A DNA stretch of 64,000 nt from Paracoccus benzoatiresistens (GTDB lineage: Bacteria > Pseudomonadota > Alphaproteobacteria > Rhodobacterales > Rhodobacteraceae), in NCBI RefSeq assembly GCF_026913015.1, contig NZ_JAPTYD010000004.1:1-64000 (forward strand), in the 5' to 3' direction. The position numbers and the translations under genes were made by a program. Numbering within the stretch: the stretch's first letter is position 1; each line of letters begins with the position of its first letter. Below are positions 50,763-60,160 of the stretch, one piece after another. The notes below the pieces were generated by a model, which saw nothing but the letters and a program-made list of their open reading frames with translations, did not search any database and was not told the origin of the DNA.

Positions 50763-53744
50763 TTACGCCTTCAGCCGTTCGTTCGACGGGTCGTAGAACA
50801 CGGTCGATGTGATCCTGGCCTTCCGCACGCCGTCCGGCATGGGGACGAAGACCGTCTCGCCCATCTTGTCGAACCCGCCCTCGATCACCGCCATGGCGAT
50901 CGGATGACCCATGGTGGACTGATAGGACGAGGTCACGTGACCCACCATCTTCATGGGCTTGGGCTGGTTCGGATCCAGCACGATCTGCGCGCCTTCCTGC
51001 AGCAGGCTGCCGTCTTCGGTCAGAAGACCGACCAGCTGCTTGCGGCCTTTCGCCACGATGTCGGGGCGGGACAGCGACCGCTTGCCGACAAAGTCCTTCT
51101 TGGCCTTGCCGATGGCCCATTCCAGGCCCGCATCGGCTGGCGTCACCGTGCCGTCGGTGTCCTGGCCCACGATGATATAGCCCTTTTCGGCGCGCAGGAC
51201 GTGCATCGTCTCGGTGCCATAGGGACAGATGTCGTAAGGCTTCCCGGCCTCCATCAGCGCGGTCCACAGGGTCAGGCCGTGGCGGGCGGGAACGTTAACC
51301 TCGAAGCCGATCTCTCCGGTGAAGGACAGGCGGAACAGGCGCGCGGGCAGGCCCGCCACCGTGCATTCGGCGCAGGACATGTGCGGGAAGTCCTCCCAGT
51401 CCACGCCCTCGACCAACGGCTTCAGCATCTTCAGCGCGTTCGGCCCGTTCAGCGCGACCGTGGCCCACTGCTCGGTGGTGGAGGTCAGCCAGACGTCCAG
51501 CTCGGGCCATTCGGTTTGCAGGTAATCCTCCATCATGGTCAGCACGCGCGCAGCACCGCCGGTGGTGGTGGTGACGTGGAACAGATCACTGGACAGCCGC
51601 CCGATCACGCCGTCGTCGCGGATAAAGCCGTCCTCGCCCAGCAGCAGACCGTAACGGCAGCGGCCCGGTTGCAGCTTGGTCCAAGGGTTGGTGTACATGC
51701 GGTTCATGAATTCAACCGCATCGGGGCCCGCGACCTCGATCTTGCCCAGGGTGGAGGCGTCGAAGATCCCCAGCGATGCGCGCGTGGCCTTGCATTCGCG
51801 CAGCACGGCGGCGTGCATGTCCTCGCCCGGCTTCGGGAAATACCAGGCGCGACGCCATTGGGCGACGGGTTCGAAGACCGCGCCGTTCGCCTCGGCCCAG
51901 GGGTCGATGGGCGTCTTGCGGGTCAGCTGGAAGGTGTCGCCCCGCAGGTATCCGCAGAAGGCCCCGAAGCTGGTCGGCGTATAGGGCGGGCGGAAGGTCG
52001 TCAGGCCCACCTGCGGCGGCGCCTTGCCCAACGCATCGGCGGCGATCATCAGCCCGTTGATGTTCGACATCTTTCCTTGGTCGGTCGCCATGCCGTTGGT
52101 GGTATAGCGCTTCACATGCTCGATCGAGCGCATCCCCTCGCGCACGGCCAGGCGGATGTCCTTGGCGGTCACGTCGTTCTGGAAATCGATGAAGGCGCGC
52201 GCCTTGCCGGCATTGCCGTCGGTCGGCAGCTCGGTGTGGCTGACGCCCGTGCCGGGGCGGTCGTTCGCCACCGTGAAGCTGGCGTCATGACCCGCGCGGC
52301 CCAGACCTTGCAGCGCGCGCAGACCCGCCGCCGCGCCATCGGCCAGCACGGATTCGTAGCCCCAAAGGCCGCGTCCCGCGCCGGCGATCTCGCATTCCTC
52401 GGTCTTGCGGTCCGGCAGGAAGGTCTGGCTTGTCGTGTCCCAGGCCAGCGACCCCTTGGTGTGCGAGAAGAGATGCAGCGAAGGCGTCCAGCCGCCCGAC
52501 ATCAGCAGGCAGTCGCAGGGGATGGAGCGGCCCGTGCCGACATGGGTGCCACGGACGGGGGCAACGCGGACGGATTTCACGCGCAGACGGCCCCTGGTGG
52601 TGGTGACGGTGTGGCTGGTCAGGGCCTCGATCCCGCGCTTGCGGGCGCCGTCCAGCAGGTCGGGGCGGACGACGTCGCGCGTGTCGATGATCGCCGCCAC
52701 CCTGGCGCCGTTGTCGGCCAGGTCGAAGGCCGCGTACCAGGCGCTGTCATGGCTGGTCACGATGGCGGGGTTGTCGCCCACCTTGACGCCGTACTTGTGC
52801 AGATAGGTCTGCGCGGCGCCGGCCAGCATCACGCCAGGACGGTCGTTGCCGTCGAAGACCAGCGGCTTTTCCAGCGCTCCCTGCGCCAGAACCACCTGGC
52901 CCGCGCGCACCCGCCACATGCGTTCGCGCGGCGCGCCCTTGGGCGGGTTGTCCAGGTGATCCGTCAGCCGCTGGCAGAGGCCCACCATGTTCTGGTGGTA
53001 ATATCCGATGGCCGTGGTCCGCGTCATCAGCCGTACCCCGGCCGCGCGCAGGCGCGCCAGTTGCGCGTCCACCCAGTCCCAGGCCGGCTTGCCGTCGATC
53101 TGCACCGCCGGATCGGACAGCAGCGATCCGCCCATCTCCGGGTTCTCATCCACCAGCGTCACATCCGCGCCCGATTGCGCCGCAGCCAGCGCCGCCGCAA
53201 TCCCCGCGGGGCCCGCGCCGACGATCAGAACGTCGGTGTGCAGATAGCGCGAGGCGTAGCGGTCGGGATCGGGTTCGGTCGGCGACTTGCCAAGGCCCGC
53301 CGCGCCCCGGATCACGGGTTCATAGACCTTGTCCCAGAAGGATTTCGGCCACATGAAGGTCTTGTAATAGAACCCGGCCGAAAACAGCATGTAGGCCCGG
53401 TCGTTCACCGCACCGACGTCGAAGGACAGATTTGGCCACTTGTTCTGGCTTTCGGTCACCAGCCCCGCGCGCAGTTCCTGGACGGTGGCGCGGGTGTTCG
53501 GCTCGAACTGGCCCGCCCCGCGGCTTGTGCCGATCAGCGCGTTCGGTTCCTCGGACCCGGCAGTCACGGCGCCGCGCGGGCGGTGATATTTGAACGACCG
53601 GCCCATCAGGTGGACGCCATGGGCCAGCAGGGCGGATGCGACCGTATCGCCGCGCAGACCCCCATAGGTCTTGCCGTCGAAGGTGAAGGAGACGGGCGCG
53701 GAATGATCGACGCGGCCCTTGCCCGGAATGCGATAGCGGCTCAT
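50763..53744 (-). CDS. soxA: sarcosine oxidase alpha subunit
   Basis: A 993-residue subunit. The N-terminal ~90 residues are the 2Fe-2S-like fold region with GLRGDTVASALLAHGVHLMGRSFKYHRPRG. Residues ~165-420 form an NAD(P)-binding oxidoreductase with VLIVGAGPAGIAAALAAA. The C-terminal ~400 residues are GcvT-like aminomethyltransferase domains (LGIFDASTLGKIEVAGPDAVEFMNR, LRAEKGYIIVGQDTDGTVTPADAGLEWAIG), which pass the methyl group to tetrahydrofolate. Start overlaps soxD by four bases. Confidence 0.96.
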   Translation of the reverse strand: MSRYRIPGKGRVDHSAPVSFTFDGKTYGGLRGDTVASALLAHGVHLMGRSFKYHRPRGAVTAGSEEPNALIGTSRGAGQFEPNTRATVQELRAGLVTESQNKWPNLSFDVGAVNDRAYMLFSAGFYYKTFMWPKSFWDKVYEPVIRGAAGLGKSPTEPDPDRYASRYLHTDVLIVGAGPAGIAAALAAAQSGADVTLVDENPEMGGSLLSDPAVQIDGKPAWDWVDAQLARLRAAGVRLMTRTTAIGYYHQNMVGLCQRLTDHLDNPPKGAPRERMWRVRAGQVVLAQGALEKPLVFDGNDRPGVMLAGAAQTYLHKYGVKVGDNPAIVTSHDSAWYAAFDLADNGARVAAIIDTRDVVRPDLLDGARKRGIEALTSHTVTTTRGRLRVKSVRVAPVRGTHVGTGRSIPCDCLLMSGGWTPSLHLFSHTKGSLAWDTTSQTFLPDRKTEECEIAGAGRGLWGYESVLADGAAAGLRALQGLGRAGHDASFTVANDRPGTGVSHTELPTDGNAGKARAFIDFQNDVTAKDIRLAVREGMRSIEHVKRYTTNGMATDQGKMSNINGLMIAADALGKAPPQVGLTTFRPPYTPTSFGAFCGYLRGDTFQLTRKTPIDPWAEANGAVFEPVAQWRRAWYFPKPGEDMHAAVLRECKATRASLGIFDASTLGKIEVAGPDAVEFMNRMYTNPWTKLQPGRCRYGLLLGEDGFIRDDGVIGRLSSDLFHVTTTTGGAARVLTMMEDYLQTEWPELDVWLTSTTEQWATVALNGPNALKMLKPLVEGVDWEDFPHMSCAECTVAGLPARLFRLSFTGEIGFEVNVPARHGLTLWTALMEAGKPYDICPYGTETMHVLRAEKGYIIVGQDTDGTVTPADAGLEWAIGKAKKDFVGKRSLSRPDIVAKGRKQLVGLLTEDGSLLQEGAQIVLDPNQPKPMKMVGHVTSSYQSTMGHPIAMAVIEGGFDKMGETVFVPMPDGVRKARITSTVFYDPSNERLKA

Positions 53745-54034
53745 TCTGCGGCCTCTTGGGTCAGGGTGGGACGGGCCTCGCCCGCCTTGTAGGTCATCAG
53801 GAAACGGTCGCTGACCGTGTCGCGCAGGGCGTTGAAGAAGCGCCCGCAACCGATGTGCCGCCAGCGTTCGTAATGCGGCCCGCGCGCGTTGGTGCGAATG
53901 AACAGGAAGTCGCGCCATTCCTCGTCCGAAAACGCCGAGGGATCGGCGGGCCGGGCGATATGCGCCTCTCCGGCATAGGTGAATTCCAGTTCCGGCAGGG
54001 TGTCTTCGCAATAAGGGCAGTGGATCAGCAGCAT
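53741..54034 (-). CDS. soxD: sarcosine oxidase delta subunit
   Basis: A 97-residue subunit. The zinc-binding motif CPYC-x~55-HIGCGRFFN is present (HCPYCEDTLPE near the start, RWRHIGCGRFFNALRDT near 60), as in known SoxD. It overlaps soxA by four bases and follows soxB by 10 bases. Confidence 0.94.
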   Translation of the reverse strand: MLLIHCPYCEDTLPELEFTYAGEAHIARPADPSAFSDEEWRDFLFIRTNARGPHYERWRHIGCGRFFNALRDTVSDRFLMTYKAGEARPTLTQEAAE

Positions 54035-54044
54035 GGTTTGGTCC

Positions 54045-55298
54045 TCAATGCGCGACGGCGGCGGCGGCGGCTTCGTCGATCAGGCGGCCGGTGGTGAAGC
54101 GTTCCAGCGTGAAGGGCGCGTTCAGCGGGTGCGGCTCGTCCTTGGCGACGGTGTATGCCAGCAGATGCGCGGCACCCGGCGTGGCCTTGAAGCCGCCCGT
54201 GCCCCAACCGCAGTTGACATACAGGCCCTTGATCGGGGTCTTGCCCAGTATGGCGGACCGGTCGGGAGTCACGTCCACGATCCCGCCCCATTTGCGCAGC
54301 ATCCGCATCCGCGTGAAGATCGGGAAGACCTCGCAGATGGCAGCCACGGTGTGTTCGATCAGCGGCATACCGCCGCGCTGCGAATAGCTGGTGTATTGGT
54401 CGGTGCCGGATCCGATCACCAGCTCGCCCTTGTCGGACTGGCTGATATAGGCGTGGACGGTGTTCGACATGACCACGCAGGGGAAGATCGGCTTGACCGG
54501 CTCGCTGACCAGCGCCTGCAGGGGGAAGCTTTCCAGCGGCATCCGCAGCCCGGCGCTGTCCATCACGACGCTGGTGTTGCCGGCGGCCGACACCGCGACC
54601 TTCTTGGCGCGGATGAAGCCCTTGGCGGTATCGACACCGATCACCGCCCCGTCCGGGCCGCGCCGGATCGCATTCACGGCGCAGTTCTGGATAATGTCCA
54701 CGCCCCGCGCGGCGGCGGCGCGGGCATAGCCCCAGGCCACCGCGTCGTGCCGCGCCGTGCCCGCCCGCATCTGCAGCGCGCCGCCCATCACCGGATAGCG
54801 CGCATCGGGGCTGATGTTCAGCGGCGGGCAGAAGGCCTTGCATTCCTCTTTCGTCAGCCAGCGGTTGTCCACGCCGTTCAGCCGGTTCGAGTTCACGTGG
54901 CGCTGGAAGGACTGCACGTCATGGACGTTGTGCGCCAGCATCAGCACGCCGCGCTTGGAATACATGACGTTGTAGTTCAGTTCCTGCGAAAGGTTGTCCC
55001 ACAGGTCGAGTGCGTGGTCGTAAAGCTTGGCGCTTTCGTCATACAGATAGTTCGACCGGATGATCGTGGTGTTGCGGCCCGTGTTGCCGCCGCCCAGCCA
55101 GCCCTTGTCGATCACCGCGACATTGGTGATGCCGTGTTCCTTGGCCAGGTAATAGGCCGCGCCCAACCCGTGTCCGCCCGCGCCGACGATCACAACGTCG
55201 TATTCGGCCTTGGGCTGGCTGTCGGGCCATTGCTCTCGCCAGCCCTTGTGGCCGTTGAGCGCCTGCTGGAGAAGCGAGAAGGCTGAAAAGCGGGTCAT
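54045..55298 (-). CDS. soxB: sarcosine oxidase beta subunit
   Basis: A 417-residue flavoprotein subunit that holds FAD and FMN and oxidises sarcosine to glycine and formaldehyde-level C1. The dinucleotide motif is [18 protein letters not shown] (residues ~35-52). [16 protein letters not shown] and the C-terminal [17 protein letters not shown] are the conserved SoxB segments. First gene of the operon soxBDAG, divergent from a GlxA-type regulator. It indicates use of glycine betaine, choline or creatine-derived sarcosine. Confidence 0.96.
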   Translation of the reverse strand: MTRFSAFSLLQQALNGHKGWREQWPDSQPKAEYDVVIVGAGGHGLGAAYYLAKEHGITNVAVIDKGWLGGGNTGRNTTIIRSNYLYDESAKLYDHALDLWDNLSQELNYNVMYSKRGVLMLAHNVHDVQSFQRHVNSNRLNGVDNRWLTKEECKAFCPPLNISPDARYPVMGGALQMRAGTARHDAVAWGYARAAAARGVDIIQNCAVNAIRRGPDGAVIGVDTAKGFIRAKKVAVSAAGNTSVVMDSAGLRMPLESFPLQALVSEPVKPIFPCVVMSNTVHAYISQSDKGELVIGSGTDQYTSYSQRGGMPLIEHTVAAICEVFPIFTRMRMLRKWGGIVDVTPDRSAILGKTPIKGLYVNCGWGTGGFKATPGAAHLLAYTVAKDEPHPLNAPFTLERFTTGRLIDEAAAAAVAH

Positions 55299-55399
55299 GC
55301 GGCGAACCTTTCGGCGGCGATTCCGTGATAAGCGGAAAATGACAGAAACACCTCACTGCCGACTGGATCCCTGCGCCAGCGCAGTGTTACATTTGCGTC
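55299..55399. promoter_or_regulatory. divergent soxB / GlxA-type regulator control region
   Basis: 101 bases between divergent genes. It includes the exact inverted repeat CTGCGC-CA-GCGCAG at 55371-55384, just upstream of the regulator start, which may be an operator for the AraC-type protein. Confidence 0.4.
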
Positions 55400-56398
55400 A
55401 TGCGCGACATGCCTCAAGCCCCTGCGGATTCCCTGCGCCTGCGAGTCGGATTTCTTCTGGCGCGGCGCTTTACCTTGTCGGCGTTCGCCAACTTCGTGGA
55501 CGTGCTGCGGCTGGCCGCGGACGAGGGCGACCGGTCCCGCCCGATCCGCTGTTCCTGGCGGGTGCTGGCGACATCCAGCCAGCCGGTGCAGTCTAGCTGC
55601 GGCATCGCCGTGTCGCCGGACGAGAAGCTGGGCGATCCGTCGCGCTTCGACTATATCGTCGTGGTGGGCGGGCTGATCGACGAGATCGAGCGGCTTGAGC
55701 CCGAATACACGGCCTTCCTGCACCGCGCGGCCAAGGCGGGCGTGCCCTTGGTCGGCGTCTGCACCGGGGCCTTCATCCTGCACCGCGCGGGGCTGATGAA
55801 CGGCTATCGCTGCTGCGTGAGCTGGTTCCACCACGAGGATTTCCTGGAACAGTTCGACGGGCTGCGCCCCGTGTCCGACCGCATCTTCGTGGTGGACCGC
55901 GACCGGCTGACCTGTTCAGGGGGCGCCAGTTCCGCGCATCTGGCGGCCTTCCTGATCGACCGCCACATTGGCCGGGCGGCGGCGCAGAAAAGCCTGCACA
56001 TCATGATCATCGACGAGGCGATGGCCGCCGACGACCCGCAGCCCGGCCTGCCGCTGGAGCTGAAGACCCAGGACGCGCTGGTCCGCCGCGCGCTTCTGAT
56101 GCTGCAGCAGAACATGGATTCCCCGCCCGCCGTGGCCGATGTCGCCGCCCACCTGCAGGTCAGCCGCCGCAAGCTTGAGCGTCATTTCGCGGCGTCGCTG
56201 TCGATGTCCCCGGCCGAGGCCTTCATGCGCGTCCGCCTGTCGCAGGTGCGCATGCTGCTGTCGCGGCCCGACCGCACCATCAGCCAGATCGCGGCCGAGA
56301 CGGGCTTCTGCGACGCCTCGCACCTGATCCGGGTGTTCCGCGACATGATGGGGATGACGCCGGAGCAATGGCGCAAGGGGCAGCGCGAAGGGGTCTAG
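55400..56398 (+). CDS. GlxA-family AraC-type regulator (divergent from sox operon)
   Basis: A 332-residue regulator with an N-terminal DJ-1/PfpI-like sensing domain (about 12-180; nucleophile-elbow Cys in PLVGVCTGAFILHRAG) and a C-terminal AraC helix-turn-helix pair (about 230-330; VADVAAHLQVSRRKLERHF and ISQIAAETGFCDASHLIRVFRDMMGMTPEQW). Homologues such as GbdR, SouR and CdhR govern glycine betaine, sarcosine and carnitine use. Its divergent position makes it the likely activator of soxBDAG. Confidence 0.92.
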   Translation: MRDMPQAPADSLRLRVGFLLARRFTLSAFANFVDVLRLAADEGDRSRPIRCSWRVLATSSQPVQSSCGIAVSPDEKLGDPSRFDYIVVVGGLIDEIERLEPEYTAFLHRAAKAGVPLVGVCTGAFILHRAGLMNGYRCCVSWFHHEDFLEQFDGLRPVSDRIFVVDRDRLTCSGGASSAHLAAFLIDRHIGRAAAQKSLHIMIIDEAMAADDPQPGLPLELKTQDALVRRALLMLQQNMDSPPAVADVAAHLQVSRRKLERHFAASLSMSPAEAFMRVRLSQVRMLLSRPDRTISQIAAETGFCDASHLIRVFRDMMGMTPEQWRKGQREGV

Positions 56399-56425
56399 CC
56401 TTCGCGTCCGATCTGGCGCGCCCGC

Positions 56426-57430
56426 CTAGCTTGCCAGCGCCAGCACGCCCCATTCCAGCGCCGGCAGGGCCTTCTGCACCCCCCGTTCGCGATAGGGCGA
56501 GGTTCCATAGCGTTCCCGATAGCATTTCGAGAAATGCGAGGAACTGGCGAAGCCGCAGGCGATGGCGATCTCGATCAAGGACAGGTCGGTGTTCAGCAGC
56601 AGGTGGCGCGCGCGCGCAAGCCGGGCCTCCAGGTAATAGCGCTTGGGGCTGCGGTTCAGATAGCGCATGAACAGCCGTTCCAGCTGGCGGGTGGACATGC
56701 CCGCGTCTGCGGCCAGTTGCGACGGGCTGACCGGGGTTTCCAGATTCGCCTCGATCCGTTCCACCACGGTCGCCAGGCGGGGGTGGCGGATGCCGATGCG
56801 GGTGGCGATGGACAGGCGCTGGCGGTCGCGGTCGTTGCGGATGGCGGTGTGCAGCATCTGGTCGGCGATCTGCGAGGCAAGATCGGCGCCATGCGCCTTG
56901 CCGATCAGGTGCAGCATCATGTCGATCGACGATGTTCCGCCCCCGGCGGTCAGCCGGCTTCCGTCGTCGACGAAGACCTGCCGGTGCAGGTTCACGTTCG
57001 GGAAGGTTTCCGAGAAGGAGTCGTGGTTTTCCCAGTGGATCGTGGCGCGCCGTCCGTCCAGAAGCCCGGCCTTGGCAAGCACGTGGCTACCCGTGCAGAC
57101 CGCGCCAAGCGTGGCGCCCGCGCGCGCCTGCCTGCGCAGCCAGGCCAGCACGGGACGCGTCGCCTGCGCCGTGATGTCGTCACCGCCGCAGACGATCACC
57201 ACCTCGTCCCGCGTGACGGCGATCTCGTCGCCGAGGCCCCCGTCCAGTGCCATCCGCGAGCCGTTCGAGCAGATGGCGAAGTCCCCGTCCTGCCCGACCA
57301 GCCGCCAGTCATAGATCCTGCGGCCCGACATCTTGTTGGCCAGACGCAGCGCGTCGAGCGTCGCCGCGAAGGGCAGCATGGTGAAGCGGTCCAGCAGCAG
57401 AAAGGTGAAACGCCGGGGGGTGGTTGCCAT
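56426..57430 (-). CDS. second GlxA-family AraC-type regulator
   Basis: A 334-residue paralogue with the same architecture: DJ-1/PfpI domain with LGAVCTGSHVLAKAG, then AraC domain (PSQLAADAGMSTRQLERLFMRYL and LIEIAIACGFASSSHFSKCYRERYGTSPYRER). It converges tail-to-tail with the first GlxA gene, 27 bases apart. ATG 57430 has GGAGAGA upstream. It probably senses a related quaternary amine or methylamine intermediate; which promoter it serves is not evident. Confidence 0.92.
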   Translation of the reverse strand: MATTPRRFTFLLLDRFTMLPFAATLDALRLANKMSGRRIYDWRLVGQDGDFAICSNGSRMALDGGLGDEIAVTRDEVVIVCGGDDITAQATRPVLAWLRRQARAGATLGAVCTGSHVLAKAGLLDGRRATIHWENHDSFSETFPNVNLHRQVFVDDGSRLTAGGGTSSIDMMLHLIGKAHGADLASQIADQMLHTAIRNDRDRQRLSIATRIGIRHPRLATVVERIEANLETPVSPSQLAADAGMSTRQLERLFMRYLNRSPKRYYLEARLARARHLLLNTDLSLIEIAIACGFASSSHFSKCYRERYGTSPYRERGVQKALPALEWGVLALAS

Positions 57431-57552
57431 GAGTTCTCTCCGTCGCGAAGGCTGCGGCATTGGGCGCGAGCGTGACAGGTTGCCAACGCACGACAATGGA
57501 CATTCGCGGCAGAACGATGTGAAAGTTGCGCCATTCCCTGCCGGGGGCAGCA

Positions 57553-58317
57553 ATGACCGAGATCGCCCTGACCTTGTCCATCTTCGCGGCCCTTGTCACG
57601 GCGGCGTTCGGGGCGCGCCGGGCCTCGGCCCGGATGAAGGCGCATCACGTCAGCAAGGAAACGAATGCGGTGGTCCGCCTTGTGGCGGGGCTGTTCGTGG
57701 TTATGACCTCGCTGGTGTTCGGGCTGCTGATCAATTCGTCCCGCACCGGCTTTGAAGCGCTTGGCAGCCAGGTGCAATCCTATGCGGCGCACCTGATCCT
57801 GCTGGACAGGACGCTGGCCGCCCGCGGCTCTGATACGGACAAGGCCAGGCAGCTTCTGGCCGATTACGTCCAGGCGGCCATCGACGACCCGGCGCGGGTC
57901 CAGCAAGACGAGGCGCTGCGGTCCTATCGCGCCGAGGACCGGCTGGCAGCGGTATACCAAGCCTTTTCCGCCATCCCGCCCTCCGATGATCGCGGCCGGT
58001 CCCTGCTGGACGATGCAAGCCGCCAGTACCGGCAGATCATCGAACAGCGCTGGACCATCATCGAGGCGGGCCAGGGCCGCCTGCCATTCCAGATGACCCT
58101 GATGCTGGCGGGCTGGCTGGTGCTGATCTTTGCCAGCTTCGGCTATCGCGCGCCCTGCAATGCCGTCATCGACCTGACCTTTGTGTCGGCGGCGGGGCTG
58201 ATTGCCGGGTCGCTGTATCTGGTGCTGGACATGAACGTTCCGTTTTCCGGGCCGATGCAGATATCAGACCTGCCGCTTCGGCAGGCGCTTGCGGAGTTGC
58301 GGCGGACCCTGCCGTAA
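57553..58317 (+). CDS. DUF4239-like membrane protein
   Basis: A 254-residue protein with two N-terminal hydrophobic helices (residues ~3-20 and ~42-62, RLVAGLFVVMTSLVFGLLINSS), a helical soluble middle and two C-terminal helices (about 180-200 and 210-230). The arrangement matches DUF4239, which resembles the bestrophin-type channel domain. Function unknown. It converges on the GntR gene with a three-base gap. Confidence 0.78.
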   Translation: MTEIALTLSIFAALVTAAFGARRASARMKAHHVSKETNAVVRLVAGLFVVMTSLVFGLLINSSRTGFEALGSQVQSYAAHLILLDRTLAARGSDTDKARQLLADYVQAAIDDPARVQQDEALRSYRAEDRLAAVYQAFSAIPPSDDRGRSLLDDASRQYRQIIEQRWTIIEAGQGRLPFQMTLMLAGWLVLIFASFGYRAPCNAVIDLTFVSAAGLIAGSLYLVLDMNVPFSGPMQISDLPLRQALAELRRTLP

Positions 58318-58320
58318 GCG

Positions 58321-59007
58321 CTAGGGCTGCAGGCTGTCCTTGACCCTTTCCCAGGCCAGCGTCAGGTGGCGGCCCAGGATCGCCGACAGGCGGTCGGGAT
58401 CGCGTGCCTCGAGCGCCGCGATCATCTCCTCGTGCTCGGCCACGGCCTTGGCCCATTTCTCGGGGCCCTCGTGGCCGATGAAGCGGATGCGCTTCAGCCG
58501 CGTCTGCAGCATGCCATGCACATCCGACAGCGCGGCATTGTCGGCAAGCGCCACGATGCCGGAATGGATCGCCTGGTTCAGCTTGTAATAGCGCAGCCGG
58601 TCGCCCGAGCGGTAGCAGGCCACCATTTCGTCATGCAGGTCGCGGATGCGGCCGATGTCCTGGTTCGTGGCGATCTGGCATGCGCGGCTTCCGGCGAACT
58701 GCTCCAGGGTGCGGATCACCTCGATCATGTCCAGCACCTCCTTGGCGCTGAAGGACTTGACCACGGCGCCACGGCTGGGGACCAGTTCCACCAGCCCTTC
58801 GCTGGCCAGATACTTGATCGCCTCGCGCAGGGGTGTGCGCGACACGCCAAGCTGCGCGCCGATCTGGCCCTCGTTGATGCGGGTGCCAGGAACCAGATGG
58901 CCCTCGATGATCATGTCGCGCAGACGGGAAAGAATGGCGTCATGCAGCGACTGCCGTTCGATCCGGGTCGATGGTTCCGGGTTTGGATGGGGACTGACCG
59001 CGACCAC
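58321..59007 (-). CDS. GntR-family regulator, FCD subgroup
   Basis: A 228-residue repressor-type protein. The N-terminal winged helix (residues ~18-85: LHDAILSRLRDMIIEGHLVPGTRINEGQIGAQLGVSRTPLREAIKYL) is followed by an all-helical FCD ligand domain (about 95-220), with metal-type residues in ELIHDEM-like and HEEMIAALEARD segments. GTG 59007 is used because GGGAGG lies seven bases upstream. It is divergent from the isomerase-kinase-pdxA operon. A CTGNATACAG palindrome in the intergenic region and another before pdxA are its likely operators. Confidence 0.9.
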   Translation of the reverse strand: MVAVSPHPNPEPSTRIERQSLHDAILSRLRDMIIEGHLVPGTRINEGQIGAQLGVSRTPLREAIKYLASEGLVELVPSRGAVVKSFSAKEVLDMIEVIRTLEQFAGSRACQIATNQDIGRIRDLHDEMVACYRSGDRLRYYKLNQAIHSGIVALADNAALSDVHGMLQTRLKRIRFIGHEGPEKWAKAVAEHEEMIAALEARDPDRLSAILGRHLTLAWERVKDSLQP

Positions 59008-59074
59008 GAATTGCCTCCCTGGCTGTTCCTCATCGGTATGCGCCTTGGAGATGCAAGTCAATCATGCGCGCTAA

Positions 59075-59090
59075 ATGCTGCATACAGTAT
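59075..59090. promoter_or_regulatory. candidate GntR operator 1
   Basis: An imperfect palindrome centred on CTGCATACAG (59078-59087) in the divergent region between the GntR gene and the isomerase. It shares the core CTG-x-ATACAG with the perfect palindrome before pdxA. Confidence 0.6.
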
Positions 59091-59221
59091 TCTTGCTCCT
59101 TCGTCATCCGTCATGTTAGCGTCCTGTCATGGAGGAGTGATTCGGAACGGGGATGTCGCAGCCAAGGGCCGCGCCGCCCTGCGCCAGCATCAGCCTTCTG
59201 AGGAACAACGGAGGCTGTGCA

Positions 59222-60160
59222 TTGACCCTACCCTGGACTGCCGACACCTGGCCCATTGCCGCGGCCATGATTCCCTTTCCGGGCCGTCTGCACGACGGCA
59301 GCCTAGTTCAGGACGCCGCCCCCGAGGTCTGGGCCGCCAGCCTGACGGACGTGGCCGATGCGGGTTTCGACTGCGTGGACCCGACCGACAGCTGGCTGCG
59401 CGTGGCCGATCTGGATCCGGCACGGCGGGCCGAGTTCGTGGCGATCTGCAAGGATCTGGGTCTGTCGGTGCCGGCGATCTCGACATCCCGGCGCAGCGTG
59501 ATCGACCCCGAGCATGGCGACGAATACCTGGCCTATGGCCACCGCGTGATCGACACCGCCGCCGAACTGGGCGCGGGCTATGTCAGCTTCGGCTTGTTCG
59601 GCCCCTTCACGCCGGCGCAGCAGAAGGCGCTGTGGTTCTGGACCGAGCAGGGCGTGAAGAACCCCGACGACGCCGCGACCTATCAGCTGGCCGTGGGCCG
59701 GATCCGGGAACTCGCGCGCCACGCCGCCGACCTGAATATCCAGCTCTCGCTTGAGATGTACGAGGATACCTATCTGGGCACCGCGCGCGACGCGGTACGC
59801 TTTGTCACCGACGTGGATCACCCCTCGGTCAAGCTGAACATCGACATCGGCAACCTGATTCGCCTGCACCGCCCGGTGGAGCACTGGTCCGAGATGATCG
59901 ACCTGTGCGTCCCCTTCGCGGGCTACTGGCATGTCAAGAACTACTACCGGATCGAGGATCCTTCGGGGGCGGTCATGTCGCATCCCGCACCCCTGATGGG
60001 CGGCACGATCAACTGGCGCCTGGCGATCCGCAAGGCAATCAAGGCGGGCTTCAACAGCCCCTTCCTTGTCGAACATTACGGCGGAGACGGACTGGGCGTC
60101 TGCGCCGAGAACCGCGAATACATCAGACGCATCCTGTCGGGGAGGATGATCCGCACATGA
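59222..60160 (+). CDS. sugar phosphate isomerase/epimerase (xylose isomerase-like TIM barrel)
   Basis: A 312-residue TIM-barrel protein of the AP_endonuc_2 family. It has the metal-site segments ISLEMYEDTYLGT-like LSLEMYEDTY, KLNIDIGNLIRLH, YWHVKNYY and FLVEHYGGDG. The start is uncertain; TTG 59222 with GGAGG eight bases upstream is preferred, with ATG 59267 as alternative. It overlaps the kinase by four bases. It probably isomerises or epimerises a four- or five-carbon sugar or sugar acid, substrate unknown. Confidence 0.82.
   Translation: MTLPWTADTWPIAAAMIPFPGRLHDGSLVQDAAPEVWAASLTDVADAGFDCVDPTDSWLRVADLDPARRAEFVAICKDLGLSVPAISTSRRSVIDPEHGDEYLAYGHRVIDTAAELGAGYVSFGLFGPFTPAQQKALWFWTEQGVKNPDDAATYQLAVGRIRELARHAADLNIQLSLEMYEDTYLGTARDAVRFVTDVDHPSVKLNIDIGNLIRLHRPVEHWSEMIDLCVPFAGYWHVKNYYRIEDPSGAVMSHPAPLMGGTINWRLAIRKAIKAGFNSPFLVEHYGGDGLGVCAENREYIRRILSGRMIRT

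Noticed and set aside
50904-53792. 962-residue open frame on the plus strand
   Set aside because: It is the antisense shadow of soxA, caused by high GC content; its translation is rich in Arg, Gly and His and shows no domain.
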